From assembly GCA_005879605.1 (NCBI GenBank), contig VBKE01000006.1:1-48437 (forward strand): DNA of 48,437 nt. The letters run 5' to 3'. A model generated the notes under the pieces. The model was given only the letters and a program-made list of their open reading frames with translations. It was not told the DNA's origin and searched no databases. The stretch is from Deltaproteobacteria bacterium (GTDB lineage Bacteria > Desulfobacterota > Binatia > UBA9968). Made by a program: the position numbers and the translations under genes. Positions 8,797 to 17,745 of the stretch are shown here, piece by piece; the first letter of the stretch is position 1; each line of letters opens with the position of its first letter.

Positions 8797-9408
8797 ATGA
8801 ATGGAAACAAGACAATCAGTTTCTTCGACACCCAGTTCGAGCGCCAGGTACGCGAAGGAGACTTCGCGCTCAATCCGTTTGAGAGACTGGCATTGCCATA
8901 TCTTTACGGCAAAATCTTGGACTTGGGCTGCGGTCTCGGCAATCTGAGCATCAAGGCGGCGCGGCGTGGCTGCGCAGTGCTCGCTCTCGACGCGAGTCCG
9001 AACGCCATCGCGCGAATCAAGCGAGTAGCCTCTACCGAGAAACTGTCCATCACTGCGGAGCAGGTCGACTTCGACTCGTATGCAATTGCAGACATGTTCA
9101 ATACCGTAGTTGCTATCGGGCTGTTCATGTTTTTTCCCAGGGAACGTGCCATCGAACTTCTGGCCGATGCCCAAGCCCACGTTCTTCCGGGCGGCGCCAT
9201 CATCGTGAATGTCCTCGTCGGCGGGACCACCTATCTCGACATGTTCGAGCCCGGACATTACTACCTCTTTTCCGAGAGCGAACTACGCGAACATTTCAGA
9301 GATTGGGAAGTTCTGGAATTTCGTCACGACAGTTTCCCAGCACCCGGCCAAACCGTGAAGGAGTTCGTTACTGTAGTCGCGCGGAAACCACAGAATCCTG
9401 AGGGGTGA
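8797..9408 (+). CDS. Class I SAM-dependent methyltransferase, TehB-like
   Basis: About 203 residues with the SAM-binding motif I as L-D-L-G-C-G-L-G-N-L-S, an acidic end of strand 2 (LALDASPNAI), and motif IV-like V-V-A-I-G-L-F-M-F-F. The fold and spacing resemble TehB/thiopurine-type small-molecule methyltransferases; the target is unknown. It follows bioD, but it lacks the look of BioC and I do not assign it to biotin synthesis. The ATG at 8797 gives a compact N-terminus; an in-frame GTG at 8761 would add 12 residues. Its end overlaps the start of the next gene by 4 bp, implying translational coupling. Confidence 0.8.
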   Translation: MNGNKTISFFDTQFERQVREGDFALNPFERLALPYLYGKILDLGCGLGNLSIKAARRGCAVLALDASPNAIARIKRVASTEKLSITAEQVDFDSYAIADMFNTVVAIGLFMFFPRERAIELLADAQAHVLPGGAIIVNVLVGGTTYLDMFEPGHYYLFSESELREHFRDWEVLEFRHDSFPAPGQTVKEFVTVVARKPQNPEG

Positions 9409-9767
9409 AGAAGTTGACACCAGAGGCGCGAGCGCTCGCCCAAGCGCTGCTTGATCACCACAAGCAGGTTTCCTCGCTTGAAAGCGATCAGAAGCGCAAC
9501 CTTGATTCATGTCTCATCGCGTACGGTGACTTATGCGAGCGCGCCGGAGTTCCTCATCTCAACCCAACAGTCGGAACATTTTTACGGGAGATCGCAGAGT
9601 GGTGCCACGACAACGGCTGGCCGCCGCTCAACGCTTTGGCCGTCAATCATGAAACGCGGACACCTGGCCATGGATATGACAATGCTCCGGGTTGCAGCTT
9701 AAAAAACTGGCGGCAAGAAGTAGAATCTTGCATTAATTTCAACCGTTATCCCGCGACAGTCTCGTAG
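9405..9767 (+). CDS. Small conserved hypothetical protein coupled to the methyltransferase
   Basis: A 120-residue soluble, mixed-charge protein without signal peptide or membrane helix. It starts with GTG overlapping the stop of the methyltransferase by 4 bp (GTGA). The middle has the pattern L-C-E-R-A-G, V-G-T-F-L-R-E-I-A-E-W-C-x-x-x-G-W-P-P-L-N-A-L and then P-G-x-G-Y, followed by W-R-Q-E-V. This looks like a real family of small helical proteins, but I cannot name it. The coupling to a methyltransferase is the only functional hint. Confidence 0.6.
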   Translation: MKKLTPEARALAQALLDHHKQVSSLESDQKRNLDSCLIAYGDLCERAGVPHLNPTVGTFLREIAEWCHDNGWPPLNALAVNHETRTPGHGYDNAPGCSLKNWRQEVESCINFNRYPATVS

Positions 9768-9808
9768 CACGAAAATTGTTGAGCTAAAGCGAACAGTCCC
9801 AAAACCCG

Positions 9809-11110
9809 TCAAAGAGAGATAGCCGCTCGCCGCGTCTTTTCGGAACCGAATTTTCTCAGCCCCGGCAAAGCCGCCCAGCAACTTAACGTAAGAATTCCGC
9901 CGACGGCACAGCCGAAGAGTAAAGACCCCGGCGAGCCTATGAGCGCGGCCAAGAATCCTACCTCAGTGGCGCCGACTGAATTTGCCCCCTGCGAAAACAT
10001 GTTGAAAACGGCGAAGGCCCGCCCACGCAAATGGTCCGGCGTGAGAAGGTGAAAGCTGGTTTGGCGCATGACCGCTTGCAGCGAGTTCGCAAGTCCCAAA
10101 ACTCCTAACAGCAAGAGCGATACCCAGAAGTTTCCTGAAAGCGCAAAGAGGCCAAGCCCAACGGCGTAGGAAAGAAACGACCACAGGGCGAGCAGCCCTT
10201 TGTGCTCAATATCGCCGATGCATAGCAAGAGTAGAGTTCCGAGCATCCCGCCCACAGCCGGGGCGGAGGAAAGCGCGCCGAAGCCCGCGGGTCCCACGTT
10301 TAGAATTTCTTTCGCGAAAATCGGCAGTAGCGGCCGGTAATAGCCCACGCCGACAATCGTGAAGTCCAACAGAACCAAGGTCATCACGACGGGTTGTCGC
10401 CACAGGAATCGAAAACCGCCCAAGAAACTGCGCATAGAGAAATTTTCCCTGAGCCGTTGCGGCATTTCAGGAATCTTCAGGAGGAAAATTCCCGCCGCTG
10501 CGGGAGCGTAAAAAAGCGCGTTGAATAAATAAGCGTAACCGGTGCTCATCCAAGCCAGGCTCAGGCCCGCCAGCATAGGACCGATAAAATGGGCGCTTTG
10601 CGAGACGCTGGAGTTCAAGGAGACCGCATTTGTCAAGTGGGAGCGGGGCACGAATCTGGAGATGAGCGCCATTCGAGTCGGGTTAAGAATGATGTTCAGT
10701 CCGGAAGTCAGAGCCGTGCCGACGAGCACGTGCCATACTCGAATGGCGCCGGTGGTGGTCAGAAATCCCAACCCGGCGGCGACGAGAAAATTCCCGGCGA
10801 TGGTCAAGAGCAGGAGCTTTCGGCGGTCGACAAAATCGGCGAGCGTTCCGCCGAAGAGGCCGACAACGAATAGGGGAATTCCCTGAGCAAGGCCCGTGAG
10901 TCCGAGTTGGAACGCGGAGCCGGACAGCTCGTAGACCTGATAGAAGTTTTGCGTCTGGCGCATTTGCTGGGCCGTGGTGACGAAGAGGGAAGCGAGGAAG
11001 AGCAGGCTGTAGTCGCGATATCGTAACGAAGCCCACGGCCGAAGCGATGCGTGCTGCTGCTGGCTGTCTAATTGATCTTCGGCAGTTTGAATCGGATTAC
11101 TGGGTTTCAC
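9809..11110 (-). CDS. MFS transporter, EntS-like (MFS_3 family)
   Basis: A 433-residue inner-membrane transporter with about 12 hydrophobic helices and the loop 2-3 signature G-G-x-L-A-D-x-x-D-R-R-K-L-L-L. The layout matches the EntS/MFS_3 group of drug and siderophore exporters. It starts with a GTG at 11108-11110 that overlaps the larC stop by 4 bp (GTGA), so it is translationally coupled to larC. The gene is last in the hydrolase-larC-MFS operon and converges on the hypothetical gene ending at 9767. Substrate unknown. Confidence 0.88.
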   Translation of the reverse strand: MKPSNPIQTAEDQLDSQQQHASLRPWASLRYRDYSLLFLASLFVTTAQQMRQTQNFYQVYELSGSAFQLGLTGLAQGIPLFVVGLFGGTLADFVDRRKLLLLTIAGNFLVAAGLGFLTTTGAIRVWHVLVGTALTSGLNIILNPTRMALISRFVPRSHLTNAVSLNSSVSQSAHFIGPMLAGLSLAWMSTGYAYLFNALFYAPAAAGIFLLKIPEMPQRLRENFSMRSFLGGFRFLWRQPVVMTLVLLDFTIVGVGYYRPLLPIFAKEILNVGPAGFGALSSAPAVGGMLGTLLLLCIGDIEHKGLLALWSFLSYAVGLGLFALSGNFWVSLLLLGVLGLANSLQAVMRQTSFHLLTPDHLRGRAFAVFNMFSQGANSVGATEVGFLAALIGSPGSLLFGCAVGGILTLSCWAALPGLRKFGSEKTRRAAISL

Positions 11111-12270
11111 TTAGTGAAGTTTTTCATCACCTCTTCGTGAATGAGACGGAGAGGTATTTTCTTGGCGGCCGCGATGCGTTTCAGGTCATCGTATTCCGGC
11201 GTAGCTCGTTTGGTGCCGTCGGACTCTTCGATGATTTTGATGCGAACCGTGCCGAAACGGGTCTTGACCGTATCCGATGTTCGGCTAAGGATCATGCGGC
11301 CCACCGGGTAATATCGGATGCCGATGGTGGAAGTTTCGTGAAATAGAATTTCGGCCAGCTGATCTCGTTTAGCCGGTTCTGCAATAACGCGAAGCAACGT
11401 AGCCGGGCGATTCTTCTTCATTTGGATGGGTGAAAGAAAAACGTCGCGGGCGCCGGCGGCAAAAAGGCGGTCGAGGACGTAATCGTAGAACTCGGGATTC
11501 ATATCGTCGATGTTGGTTTCGATGACGAGCATCTCTTCTTGTTTCCAGTTCGTCTCAGCCGAGCCGACGACTAAGCGGAACAAGTTGGGTCTTCCCGGAA
11601 ATTCTTTCTGTCCGGCGCCGTAACCGATTCTCTGCGGCGTCATGCTTGGCTGCTCGCCGAAACTTGTTCCCAATGTGCTCACAATGGCGGCGCCCGTGGG
11701 CGTAACGGTCTCGCCTTCGACATCCAGGCAGTGAACAGGAATACCTTTGAGCAACTCCAGGGTTGCCGGGGCGGGAACCGGCAGTGTTCCATGCCGGGAA
11801 CCGGTCACACCTCGCCCCAGGGGAATACGAGAAAAGTGAAGAGAGTCGATTTCGAGCTCGCGGTAGCCGATGGCCGCGGCCATGATATCGACGATGGAAT
11901 CCGTGGCTCCGATCTCGTGAAAGTGGACTTGATCGGGCGATATGCCGTGGATTTTTCCCTCAACTTCGGCCAGGCGGTTAAAAATGCCGATGCCGGTTTC
12001 TTTTACCTCGGCGCGCAGCCGGCTGCGGTTGATTAGAGTTCGTATTTGCTTCCAAGAACGTGCCGATTCCTTTTGCGGACAGATCACGCGAAAGCGGGTA
12101 GCGCGGATGCCGTTGACAGTTTTTTTTGTAACTTGAAGCTTGAACTGGAGCGTCGGGATCTTTTTTAGCTCCGCAGTGAGCTTTTTTATGGGAAGGCCTA
12201 GATCCAGCAGGGCGGCGACAAACATGTCGCCGCTGACTCCGCCGATCAGATCACCATAGGCGATTCTCAT
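11107..12270 (-). CDS. larC: Nickel pincer cofactor biosynthesis protein LarC
   Basis: A 387-residue protein of the LarC (DUF111) family, the CTP-dependent nickel insertase that finishes the nickel-pincer nucleotide of lactate racemase and related LarA enzymes. The N-terminus M-R-I-A-Y-G-D-L-x-G-G-V-S-G-D-M-F is diagnostic. V-H-F-H-E-I-G-A-x-D-S-I-V-D and the C-terminal E-T-N-I-D-D-M-N-P-E segment are also present. The ATG at 12270 is chosen over an upstream ATG that adds 31 basic residues outside the family. No larA, larB or larE lies here. It sits 20 bp after the hydrolase gene. Confidence 0.94.
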   Translation of the reverse strand: MRIAYGDLIGGVSGDMFVAALLDLGLPIKKLTAELKKIPTLQFKLQVTKKTVNGIRATRFRVICPQKESARSWKQIRTLINRSRLRAEVKETGIGIFNRLAEVEGKIHGISPDQVHFHEIGATDSIVDIMAAAIGYRELEIDSLHFSRIPLGRGVTGSRHGTLPVPAPATLELLKGIPVHCLDVEGETVTPTGAAIVSTLGTSFGEQPSMTPQRIGYGAGQKEFPGRPNLFRLVVGSAETNWKQEEMLVIETNIDDMNPEFYDYVLDRLFAAGARDVFLSPIQMKKNRPATLLRVIAEPAKRDQLAEILFHETSTIGIRYYPVGRMILSRTSDTVKTRFGTVRIKIIEESDGTKRATPEYDDLKRIAAAKKIPLRLIHEEVMKNFTK

Positions 12271-12289
12271 TGAAGAGGGGTTCGGATGG

Positions 12290-13507
12290 TTACCAGTCTG
12301 AGTGAACTTCCTTGCCGCTCGTCTCGACGTAGATTTTCTCCGACTTGAACGGTTTTCCGGCAAGACGATCGGCGAGCCAGTTAATCAGCAGCACTCGGGC
12401 GCGCGGGTTGCGAATCGAATGTTTCTCGCCCTCGTAGACGACGAGCAGCTTTGGGCCGCGCATCTCTTCCATCCATTCGTAGACGAATTTCATGTCGCAG
12501 TGTTCGTCGTCTTCGCCGGCAACGATCATGTAGGGACAGGTGATCTTAGAAGCGACGCCTTCGAGGGTGAGGGTCTTGGCGAATTCGTCGAAGGCGGCTT
12601 CGTCGTCGTAGCCGGACATGTACATGTAATTGAGCTTGAAGGTCGGCGACGACATGTTGAAGATCGCGTACTGTCCCGGCTCCACGCAGACGCCGCTGAC
12701 GGCGCAGGCTTTGAAACGCGGCGCGGCGGCAACCACGCGGGGCGCCCAATACGAGCCCATGCTCGAACCCATGACCCCGAGACGATCAGGGTCGATCTCA
12801 GGACGTTTGACGAGATAGTCGCAGGCGAGTTTGCCCACGTCTTCATAGTTCGATGCGGTGCATTTAATGCCCCGCTCGCGCGTTTCTCCCTGACCGGGGC
12901 CGTCGACGGCAAGGACCGCGAGCCCGCGTTCGAGCAGCGGATCGTTGTTCATCGGAGTGTCTTCTTTGACGCCGTCCATGCCGGGAATGTACATCACGCA
13001 AGAAACTTTCTCGCCGGATTTAATACCGGATGGGAGATGCAAAAGGGCTTGAACGAGTTTTCCTCCGTAGGGAAACTCCACACGCTCGATGCGGCGGTCG
13101 GCGTATTGGATGAACTTATCATAGCAGGCGCGTTTTCTTTCTTGCCAGGCGATTCGTTTGGGATTGCCGTCTTCATAGATCGCCCACATGGCGTTGGTGT
13201 AGAAGGTGGCAGCGATGTAGTAGTGCTCGCGCGCTTCAACGAGATGGCCGGCTTTCTCGGTCTCTTTGGCCAGCTCTTCGCGCCGCGCGGCCACCCGTGC
13301 GAACTCGCGCGGCATGTCGACAAATTTTTGAATCCGCCGGGTGATTTCCTGAAGATCGCTCTGCACGCCCGGGCCGCAGTTGCGGAGAATCTTTCCAGTG
13401 CGGCCTTGATCCCAGTCGATCCCGCGTGTCTGGATGATCTGATCCAAAATCCATCTCTGTTCGCGCCAGCGTTTCATTTTTCGTTCTGTTTCCACTCTCA
13501 TAGTCAT
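12290..13507 (-). CDS. Alpha/beta hydrolase, FrsA / DHPON-hydrolase type
   Basis: A 405-residue cytoplasmic enzyme with a helical N-terminal cap (about 1-145) and an alpha/beta hydrolase core. The nucleophile elbow is G-S-S-M-G with S249. The oxyanion region is Y-I-P-G-M-D-G, the acid is in A-G-E-D-D (about 333), and the base is H363 in E-K-H-S-I. The architecture matches 2,6-dihydroxypseudooxynicotine hydrolase and FrsA-like esterases that cleave C-C or ester bonds in catabolic routes. AAAGGAG 8 nt before the ATG supports the start. It heads an operon with larC and an MFS exporter. The true substrate is not readable. Confidence 0.88.
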   Translation of the reverse strand: MTMRVETERKMKRWREQRWILDQIIQTRGIDWDQGRTGKILRNCGPGVQSDLQEITRRIQKFVDMPREFARVAARREELAKETEKAGHLVEAREHYYIAATFYTNAMWAIYEDGNPKRIAWQERKRACYDKFIQYADRRIERVEFPYGGKLVQALLHLPSGIKSGEKVSCVMYIPGMDGVKEDTPMNNDPLLERGLAVLAVDGPGQGETRERGIKCTASNYEDVGKLACDYLVKRPEIDPDRLGVMGSSMGSYWAPRVVAAAPRFKACAVSGVCVEPGQYAIFNMSSPTFKLNYMYMSGYDDEAAFDEFAKTLTLEGVASKITCPYMIVAGEDDEHCDMKFVYEWMEEMRGPKLLVVYEGEKHSIRNPRARVLLINWLADRLAGKPFKSEKIYVETSGKEVHSDW

Positions 13508-13535
13508 AGCTCGGTCTCCTTTCTGACGTGGGATC

Positions 13536-13640
13536 TAATTGAATCTCGCCGGCCAGGAAAGCCTGCACGGCCGTTGTGCCGCTGCGAATATACACGAGGT
13601 TGGAATCGAGACCGTGTTTCCGAAAGATTCCCTGTTCATG
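13536..13640 (-). pseudogene. Remnant of an NMT1/SsuA-type ABC substrate-binding protein gene
   Basis: The minus-strand frame reads H-E-Q-G-I-F-R-K-H-G-L-D-S-N-L-V-Y-I-R-S, then G-T-T-A-V-Q-A-F-L-A-G-E-I-Q-L. This is the conserved first lobe of NMT1/ThiY/SsuA solute-binding proteins (A-x-E-x-G-I-F-x-K-x-G-L-D-V). The reading frame then runs out of the family and through the start of the hydrolase gene, and the remaining ~250 residues are missing. A deletion between the binding-protein gene and the hydrolase gene would explain the junction. Confidence 0.7.
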
Positions 13641-13925
13641 GGTTCCAGAGCGTGCCAATTCCGGCCGATAACGCGCTGTAGGCGACGCGTGTCGGTACCA
13701 GCCGAGTTTGGGCAGTCGCCGACGAAATGCTAAATAAGAGATAAAACCCGACCGTGCTCTGGCGATTTTTTTCACGTCAATCTGGCTTGCTCGACTGTAG
13801 TCAAAAAGGGGGATGATGGCAAACACAAGATCAGGCCGTTGAGTGCTTGCACCGGTTGATTATCGCGGACTTTTGTGACAAAGGTTACATAAGCGATTCT
13901 CCTAGTTTAATTCTGGAAATTCACG

Positions 13926-14312
13926 ATGTTATTTGATTTCGCTAATGTGTTGGTGTTTACCGTACTGGGCCTTGGCTTCGTCTGGGTTAACCTGCTAATC
14001 GGCCGCCTGCTACGGCCGTCGAATCCGCAAGTGCGAAAGCTTTCCACTTACGAATGCGGCGAGCCGTCCACCGGGAGCGCTTGGGTTAACTTTAACATCC
14101 GGTTTTACCTTGTTGCCCTGATTTTTATTATCTTCGAAGTCGAGATCGCCTTCATCTTTCCGGTGGCGGCGGTATTTCGCCGCTGGATCGAAACCGGGCA
14201 GGGGCTGTTTGCATTCGTGGAGATTGTTCTTTTTATTGGCATTCTCTTCCTTGGTTTGATTTATGCCTGGGCCAAGGGCGATTTGGAATGGGTGAAAAAG
14301 GTCAAGGCCTGA
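13926..14312 (+). CDS. nuoA: NADH-quinone oxidoreductase subunit A
   Basis: A 128-residue membrane subunit of complex I with three helices. The long loop after helix 1 carries the conserved [10 protein letters not shown], including the switch-loop Cys, and helix 2 contains [11 protein letters not shown]. It sits at the junction of the peripheral and membrane arms. It is first in an eleven-gene nuo operon; nuoB follows after 25 bp with a GGAGG site. Confidence 0.96.
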   Translation: MLFDFANVLVFTVLGLGFVWVNLLIGRLLRPSNPQVRKLSTYECGEPSTGSAWVNFNIRFYLVALIFIIFEVEIAFIFPVAAVFRRWIETGQGLFAFVEIVLFIGILFLGLIYAWAKGDLEWVKKVKA

Positions 14313-14337
14313 GGCTCTGCTATTTTGGAGGCATTGA

Positions 14338-14850
14338 ATGAAACCGTTACTCAACTCATTACCGGAAACAGTTTTTACGACTAAAGTGGACTCCCTACTC
14401 AATTGGGGGCGGGCTTCCTCACAGTGGTATATGCTTTTCGGCCTGGCTTGCTGCGCCATTGAGCTAATGCAAACGGGCGGACCGCGGGCTGATTTGGATC
14501 GCTTCGGCGCGGTGCCGCGGGCGACGCCCCGCCAGTCCGACCTCATGATCGTCGCCGGAACACTTACCTATAAAATGGCCAAGCGGACCAAGTTGCTTTA
14601 CGACCAGATGCCGGATCCCAAGTATGTTATTTCTATGGGGAGCTGCTCGAATTGCGGTGGGCTATTTCAGCTGGCCTATTCAGTTTGCAAAGGCGTGGAC
14701 AAGATCGTTCCTGTGGACGTCTATGTGCCGGGATGCCCTCCGCGCCCCGAAGCGCTCACCGAAGGTCTACTGCGGATTCAAGACAAGATGATGCGTGAGC
14801 GGTGGCTGGTCAAACCGTCACGTCCGGCAGAAGCTGCGGCTCAAGCCTAA
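14338..14850 (+). CDS. nuoB: NADH-quinone oxidoreductase subunit B (N2 cluster)
   Basis: A 170-residue peripheral subunit that holds the terminal Fe-S cluster N2 and passes electrons to quinone. The four ligands are visible: C38-C39, C103 in G-S-C-S-N-C-G-G, and C133 in [15 protein letters not shown] lies just before the ATG. It is followed after 3 bp by nuoC. Confidence 0.98.
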   Translation: MKPLLNSLPETVFTTKVDSLLNWGRASSQWYMLFGLACCAIELMQTGGPRADLDRFGAVPRATPRQSDLMIVAGTLTYKMAKRTKLLYDQMPDPKYVISMGSCSNCGGLFQLAYSVCKGVDKIVPVDVYVPGCPPRPEALTEGLLRIQDKMMRERWLVKPSRPAEAAAQA

Positions 14851-14853
14851 GTA

Positions 14854-15360
14854 ATGGAAACCAAAGACATTTACGGGCGGCTGGAACAGCAATTTCCGGG
14901 CAAAGTCGCCGATTTTAAGGGAGACGTGCAGGAGCCGTGTTGCAAAGTCGATGCTCAGGCGATTGTCGAAGTCTGCCGATTTCTGCGCGACGATCCGGGC
15001 CTGAAATTCGAAGTGCTTTCAGATCTAACCGGACTCGATTGGCCCAAGGAAGAAAAGATCCAGGTGGTTTATCACCTCTATTCATACGCGCAAAAACATC
15101 AGATGGTGCTCAAAGTGGATCTGCCGCGGGACAATCCGAAAGTCGCCACTACCGAAGGGGTATGGAAGGTGGCCAACTGGTTTGAAAGGGAAGTTTACGA
15201 CCTCTTCGGCGTGATTTTTGAGGGACATAGCGACCTTCGCCGGATCATGCTGCCGGAAGATTGGGTGGGTCATCCCTTGCGCAAGGACTACGTGGAGCAG
15301 GAAGAATACGACGGCATCAGCACGCAACGCGCTCCACTCGTCGAAAAACTGCTTCGATAG
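14854..15360 (+). CDS. nuoC: NADH-quinone oxidoreductase subunit C
   Basis: A 168-residue 30-kDa-type subunit of the peripheral arm. The signature W-F-E-R-E-V-Y-D-L-F-G-V-I-F-E-G-H-x-D-L-R-R-I and the ending G-H-P-L-R-K-D-Y are present. It docks on NuoD and NuoB. It is a separate gene here, not fused to nuoD as in E. coli. Confidence 0.97.
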   Translation: METKDIYGRLEQQFPGKVADFKGDVQEPCCKVDAQAIVEVCRFLRDDPGLKFEVLSDLTGLDWPKEEKIQVVYHLYSYAQKHQMVLKVDLPRDNPKVATTEGVWKVANWFEREVYDLFGVIFEGHSDLRRIMLPEDWVGHPLRKDYVEQEEYDGISTQRAPLVEKLLR

Positions 15361-15366
15361 GAATTT

Positions 15367-16506
15367 ATGAACGAGACGGCTCCGGTCGAAACCGGCTTCT
15401 ATACCGAAGACATGACCATCAGTGTTGGGCCGCAACATCCCAGCACCCACGGGGTGCTGCGCTTCGTGGTCAGGACGGACGGTGAAGTTATCAACGAAGC
15501 GATCCCGGACGTCGGCTATTTGCACCGTTCGATTGAAAAGATCGGTGAAAAGGTCACGTGGCACGGCTACGTGCCGTACACGGATCGCGCCGACTACCTC
15601 GCGGCCATGTTCGCCAACCAGGGATTCTGCATGGCGGCGGAAAAGCTCGGCAACGTCGAAGTCACTCGCCGTGGGGAGTTCTGCCGGGTGATCGCCTGCG
15701 AGCTCAACCGCATCGCCAGTCATTTGATCTCCATCGGCACCTTTGGCCAAGACATCGGTGCGATGACGCCGTTCGTTCACGCTCTTAGGGAGCGGGAAAC
15801 CATCAACAACTTGATGGAAGAGATCTGCGGCGCGCGGCTCACTTACAACTATATCCGGATCGGCGGCGTAGGCTATGATATTCTTCCTGAGACCTGCACG
15901 CGCATCACCGCGTTCCTCGATCACTTCGAGCCCCTCGTCGACGAATATAATCGCCTGCTCTCTTACAACAAGATCTTTATCGAGCGGCTCGCAGGCGTGG
16001 CAGTTGTCAGCAGGGAGGAGGCGCTTTCCTACAACCTCGTCGGGCCCAATCTGCGCGGCTCGGGCATCAAGTGGGACATTCGGCGCGATATACCATATTC
16101 GGTCTACCCGGAGTTGGAATTTGAAGTTCCCGTCGGGAGCGCTCAAGTGGGCAAGCTCGGTGATAGCTACGATCGTTATTGGGTAAGAATTCGCGAGCTG
16201 CACGAGAGCTGCAAGATTCTCCGCCAGTGCCTCAAAATGTTACCCAAGGGGCCGGCGATCGCCAAGGTGGCGCGCAAATTCAAGCCGCCCGCGGGCGAGT
16301 GCTACGCGCGCGTCGAGGCGCCGCGGGGCGACATGGGCTTCTATGTCGTCGCCGACGGGAGCGAGTATCCCTACCGCGTTCGCATCCGCACCGGTTCGTT
16401 TACCGCCATGAGCATCATCGACAAGCTCAGCAAGGGAATTATGGTGGCCGATCTGATCGCTCTCATAGGCAGCCTGGACGTGGACGCTCCGGAAATCGAT
16501 CGGTAA
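15367..16506 (+). CDS. nuoD: NADH-quinone oxidoreductase subunit D (quinone site)
   Basis: A 379-residue 49-kDa-type subunit that forms the quinone pocket with NuoB. The loop G-P-Q-H-P-S-T-H-G-V-L-R carries the quinone His. The protein ends in the conserved I-G-S-L-D-x-D-A-P-E-I-D-R tail, and hydrogenase-type Cys ligands are absent, as expected. The gene starts 6 bp after nuoC. The next gene is nuoH; nuoE, nuoF and nuoG do not lie between them. Confidence 0.97.
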   Translation: MNETAPVETGFYTEDMTISVGPQHPSTHGVLRFVVRTDGEVINEAIPDVGYLHRSIEKIGEKVTWHGYVPYTDRADYLAAMFANQGFCMAAEKLGNVEVTRRGEFCRVIACELNRIASHLISIGTFGQDIGAMTPFVHALRERETINNLMEEICGARLTYNYIRIGGVGYDILPETCTRITAFLDHFEPLVDEYNRLLSYNKIFIERLAGVAVVSREEALSYNLVGPNLRGSGIKWDIRRDIPYSVYPELEFEVPVGSAQVGKLGDSYDRYWVRIRELHESCKILRQCLKMLPKGPAIAKVARKFKPPAGECYARVEAPRGDMGFYVVADGSEYPYRVRIRTGSFTAMSIIDKLSKGIMVADLIALIGSLDVDAPEIDR

Positions 16507-16527
16507 AACAGAAACTTTGAGTCAATC

Positions 16528-17724
16528 ATGCAAGCTTATATCGACCAGCTGATACAACAAGGCTACTTTGCCGGCACACCAAAAGAGGTCGTGTACGCGA
16601 TCGCGATGGTCTTGGCGGCCTTTATCGTGCTTTCGGCTTTCGTCGCCCCGCTTGCCGGAGTGACGAGTTGGCTGGAGCGGCGCGTGTGGGCCAGAATGCA
16701 GTCCCGCATTGGCCCGAACCGGGTTGGCCCACAAGGGATTCTCCAGTGGCTCGCGGACGGTATCAAAAATCTGCTCAAAGAAGACCTAATCCCGTCGGCT
16801 GCCGACAAGGCGCTCTTTTCGTTGGCCCCTTACGTGGTCTTCATGGGTTTTCTTTGCACCTTTGTCGCCATCCCCTTCGGGAGCCAGCTCATCGTAGCGG
16901 ATCTCAACATCGGCATTCTTTATATTCTCGCCGTCACCTCGCTCGTCGTGGTCGGAATCCTCATGGCCGGTTGGTCCTCGAATAATAAATGGTCCTTGCT
17001 CGGCGGCATGCGCTCCGCGGCGCAAATCGTGAGCTACGAAATTCCGGCCGGCGTGTCGATTCTAACCATCGTTTTCCTTGCCGGCACTCTGAGCATGCAG
17101 GGTATCATTAAAGCTCAAGGCGCGGCGCCGTGGGATTGGTTTCTCTTCAATAATCCATTTACCTTCGCGGCCTTTTTCCTCTACTTCACGGCGGCCCTCG
17201 CTGAAGGCAACCGGACGCCGTTCGATATTCCGGAAGCGGAATCCGAGCTGGTGGCAGGATATGTGACCGAGTACAGCGGCATGCGTTTTTTGTTCTTCTT
17301 TTTTGCCGAGTGGGGAAACCTATACGTCATCGGCTCGGTCGCCACAACGCTGTTTCTGGGCGGTTGGCAAGTCCCAGCATGGTCAATTTTCGACAACAAT
17401 CCCGTTCTTTTAGGTGTCGCTCAATTCGTGGTTTTTTTCTTGAAGGCCTATCTCTGGGTTTTTGTCGCCATGTGGGTAAGGGCGACCTTGCCGCGCGTGC
17501 GCGTCGATCAACTCATGGCGCTGTGCTGGAAGTATATGGTGCCGCTGTCGTTTTTCTGCTTGTTGGGAACGCTTTGCTGGATGCTGGCATTCCCGAAGGG
17601 CAATGAGATTTTTAGTGTCGCGATGTTCGTTCTCGGGATGATTATCCTGGCCTATTTCTGCAAACGCGTGGTATTTCAAATCCGCCAAGCGCGGCCGGAG
17701 CTTTATTTCAAGCCGCATATTTAG
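16528..17724 (+). CDS. nuoH: NADH-quinone oxidoreductase subunit H
   Basis: A 398-residue membrane subunit with eight to nine helices that forms the entry to the quinone cavity. Visible family blocks are R-x-G-P-N-R-V-G-P-Q-G-I-L-Q-W-L-A-D-G, the acidic P-F-D-I-P-E-A-E-S-E-L-V-A-G segment with E-Y-S-G-M-R, and a C-terminal R-V-R-V-D-Q-L-M-x-L-C-W-K. It follows nuoD after 21 bp. Confidence 0.97.
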   Translation: MQAYIDQLIQQGYFAGTPKEVVYAIAMVLAAFIVLSAFVAPLAGVTSWLERRVWARMQSRIGPNRVGPQGILQWLADGIKNLLKEDLIPSAADKALFSLAPYVVFMGFLCTFVAIPFGSQLIVADLNIGILYILAVTSLVVVGILMAGWSSNNKWSLLGGMRSAAQIVSYEIPAGVSILTIVFLAGTLSMQGIIKAQGAAPWDWFLFNNPFTFAAFFLYFTAALAEGNRTPFDIPEAESELVAGYVTEYSGMRFLFFFFAEWGNLYVIGSVATTLFLGGWQVPAWSIFDNNPVLLGVAQFVVFFLKAYLWVFVAMWVRATLPRVRVDQLMALCWKYMVPLSFFCLLGTLCWMLAFPKGNEIFSVAMFVLGMIILAYFCKRVVFQIRQARPELYFKPHI

Positions 17725-17745
17725 TGGCTGAAGAATTGAGGAATT

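Noticed and set aside
8797..9408. bioC assignment for the methyltransferase after bioD
   Set aside because: Length, motif spacing and the post-motif region fit TehB-like enzymes, and there is a 132-bp gap from bioD with no coupling.
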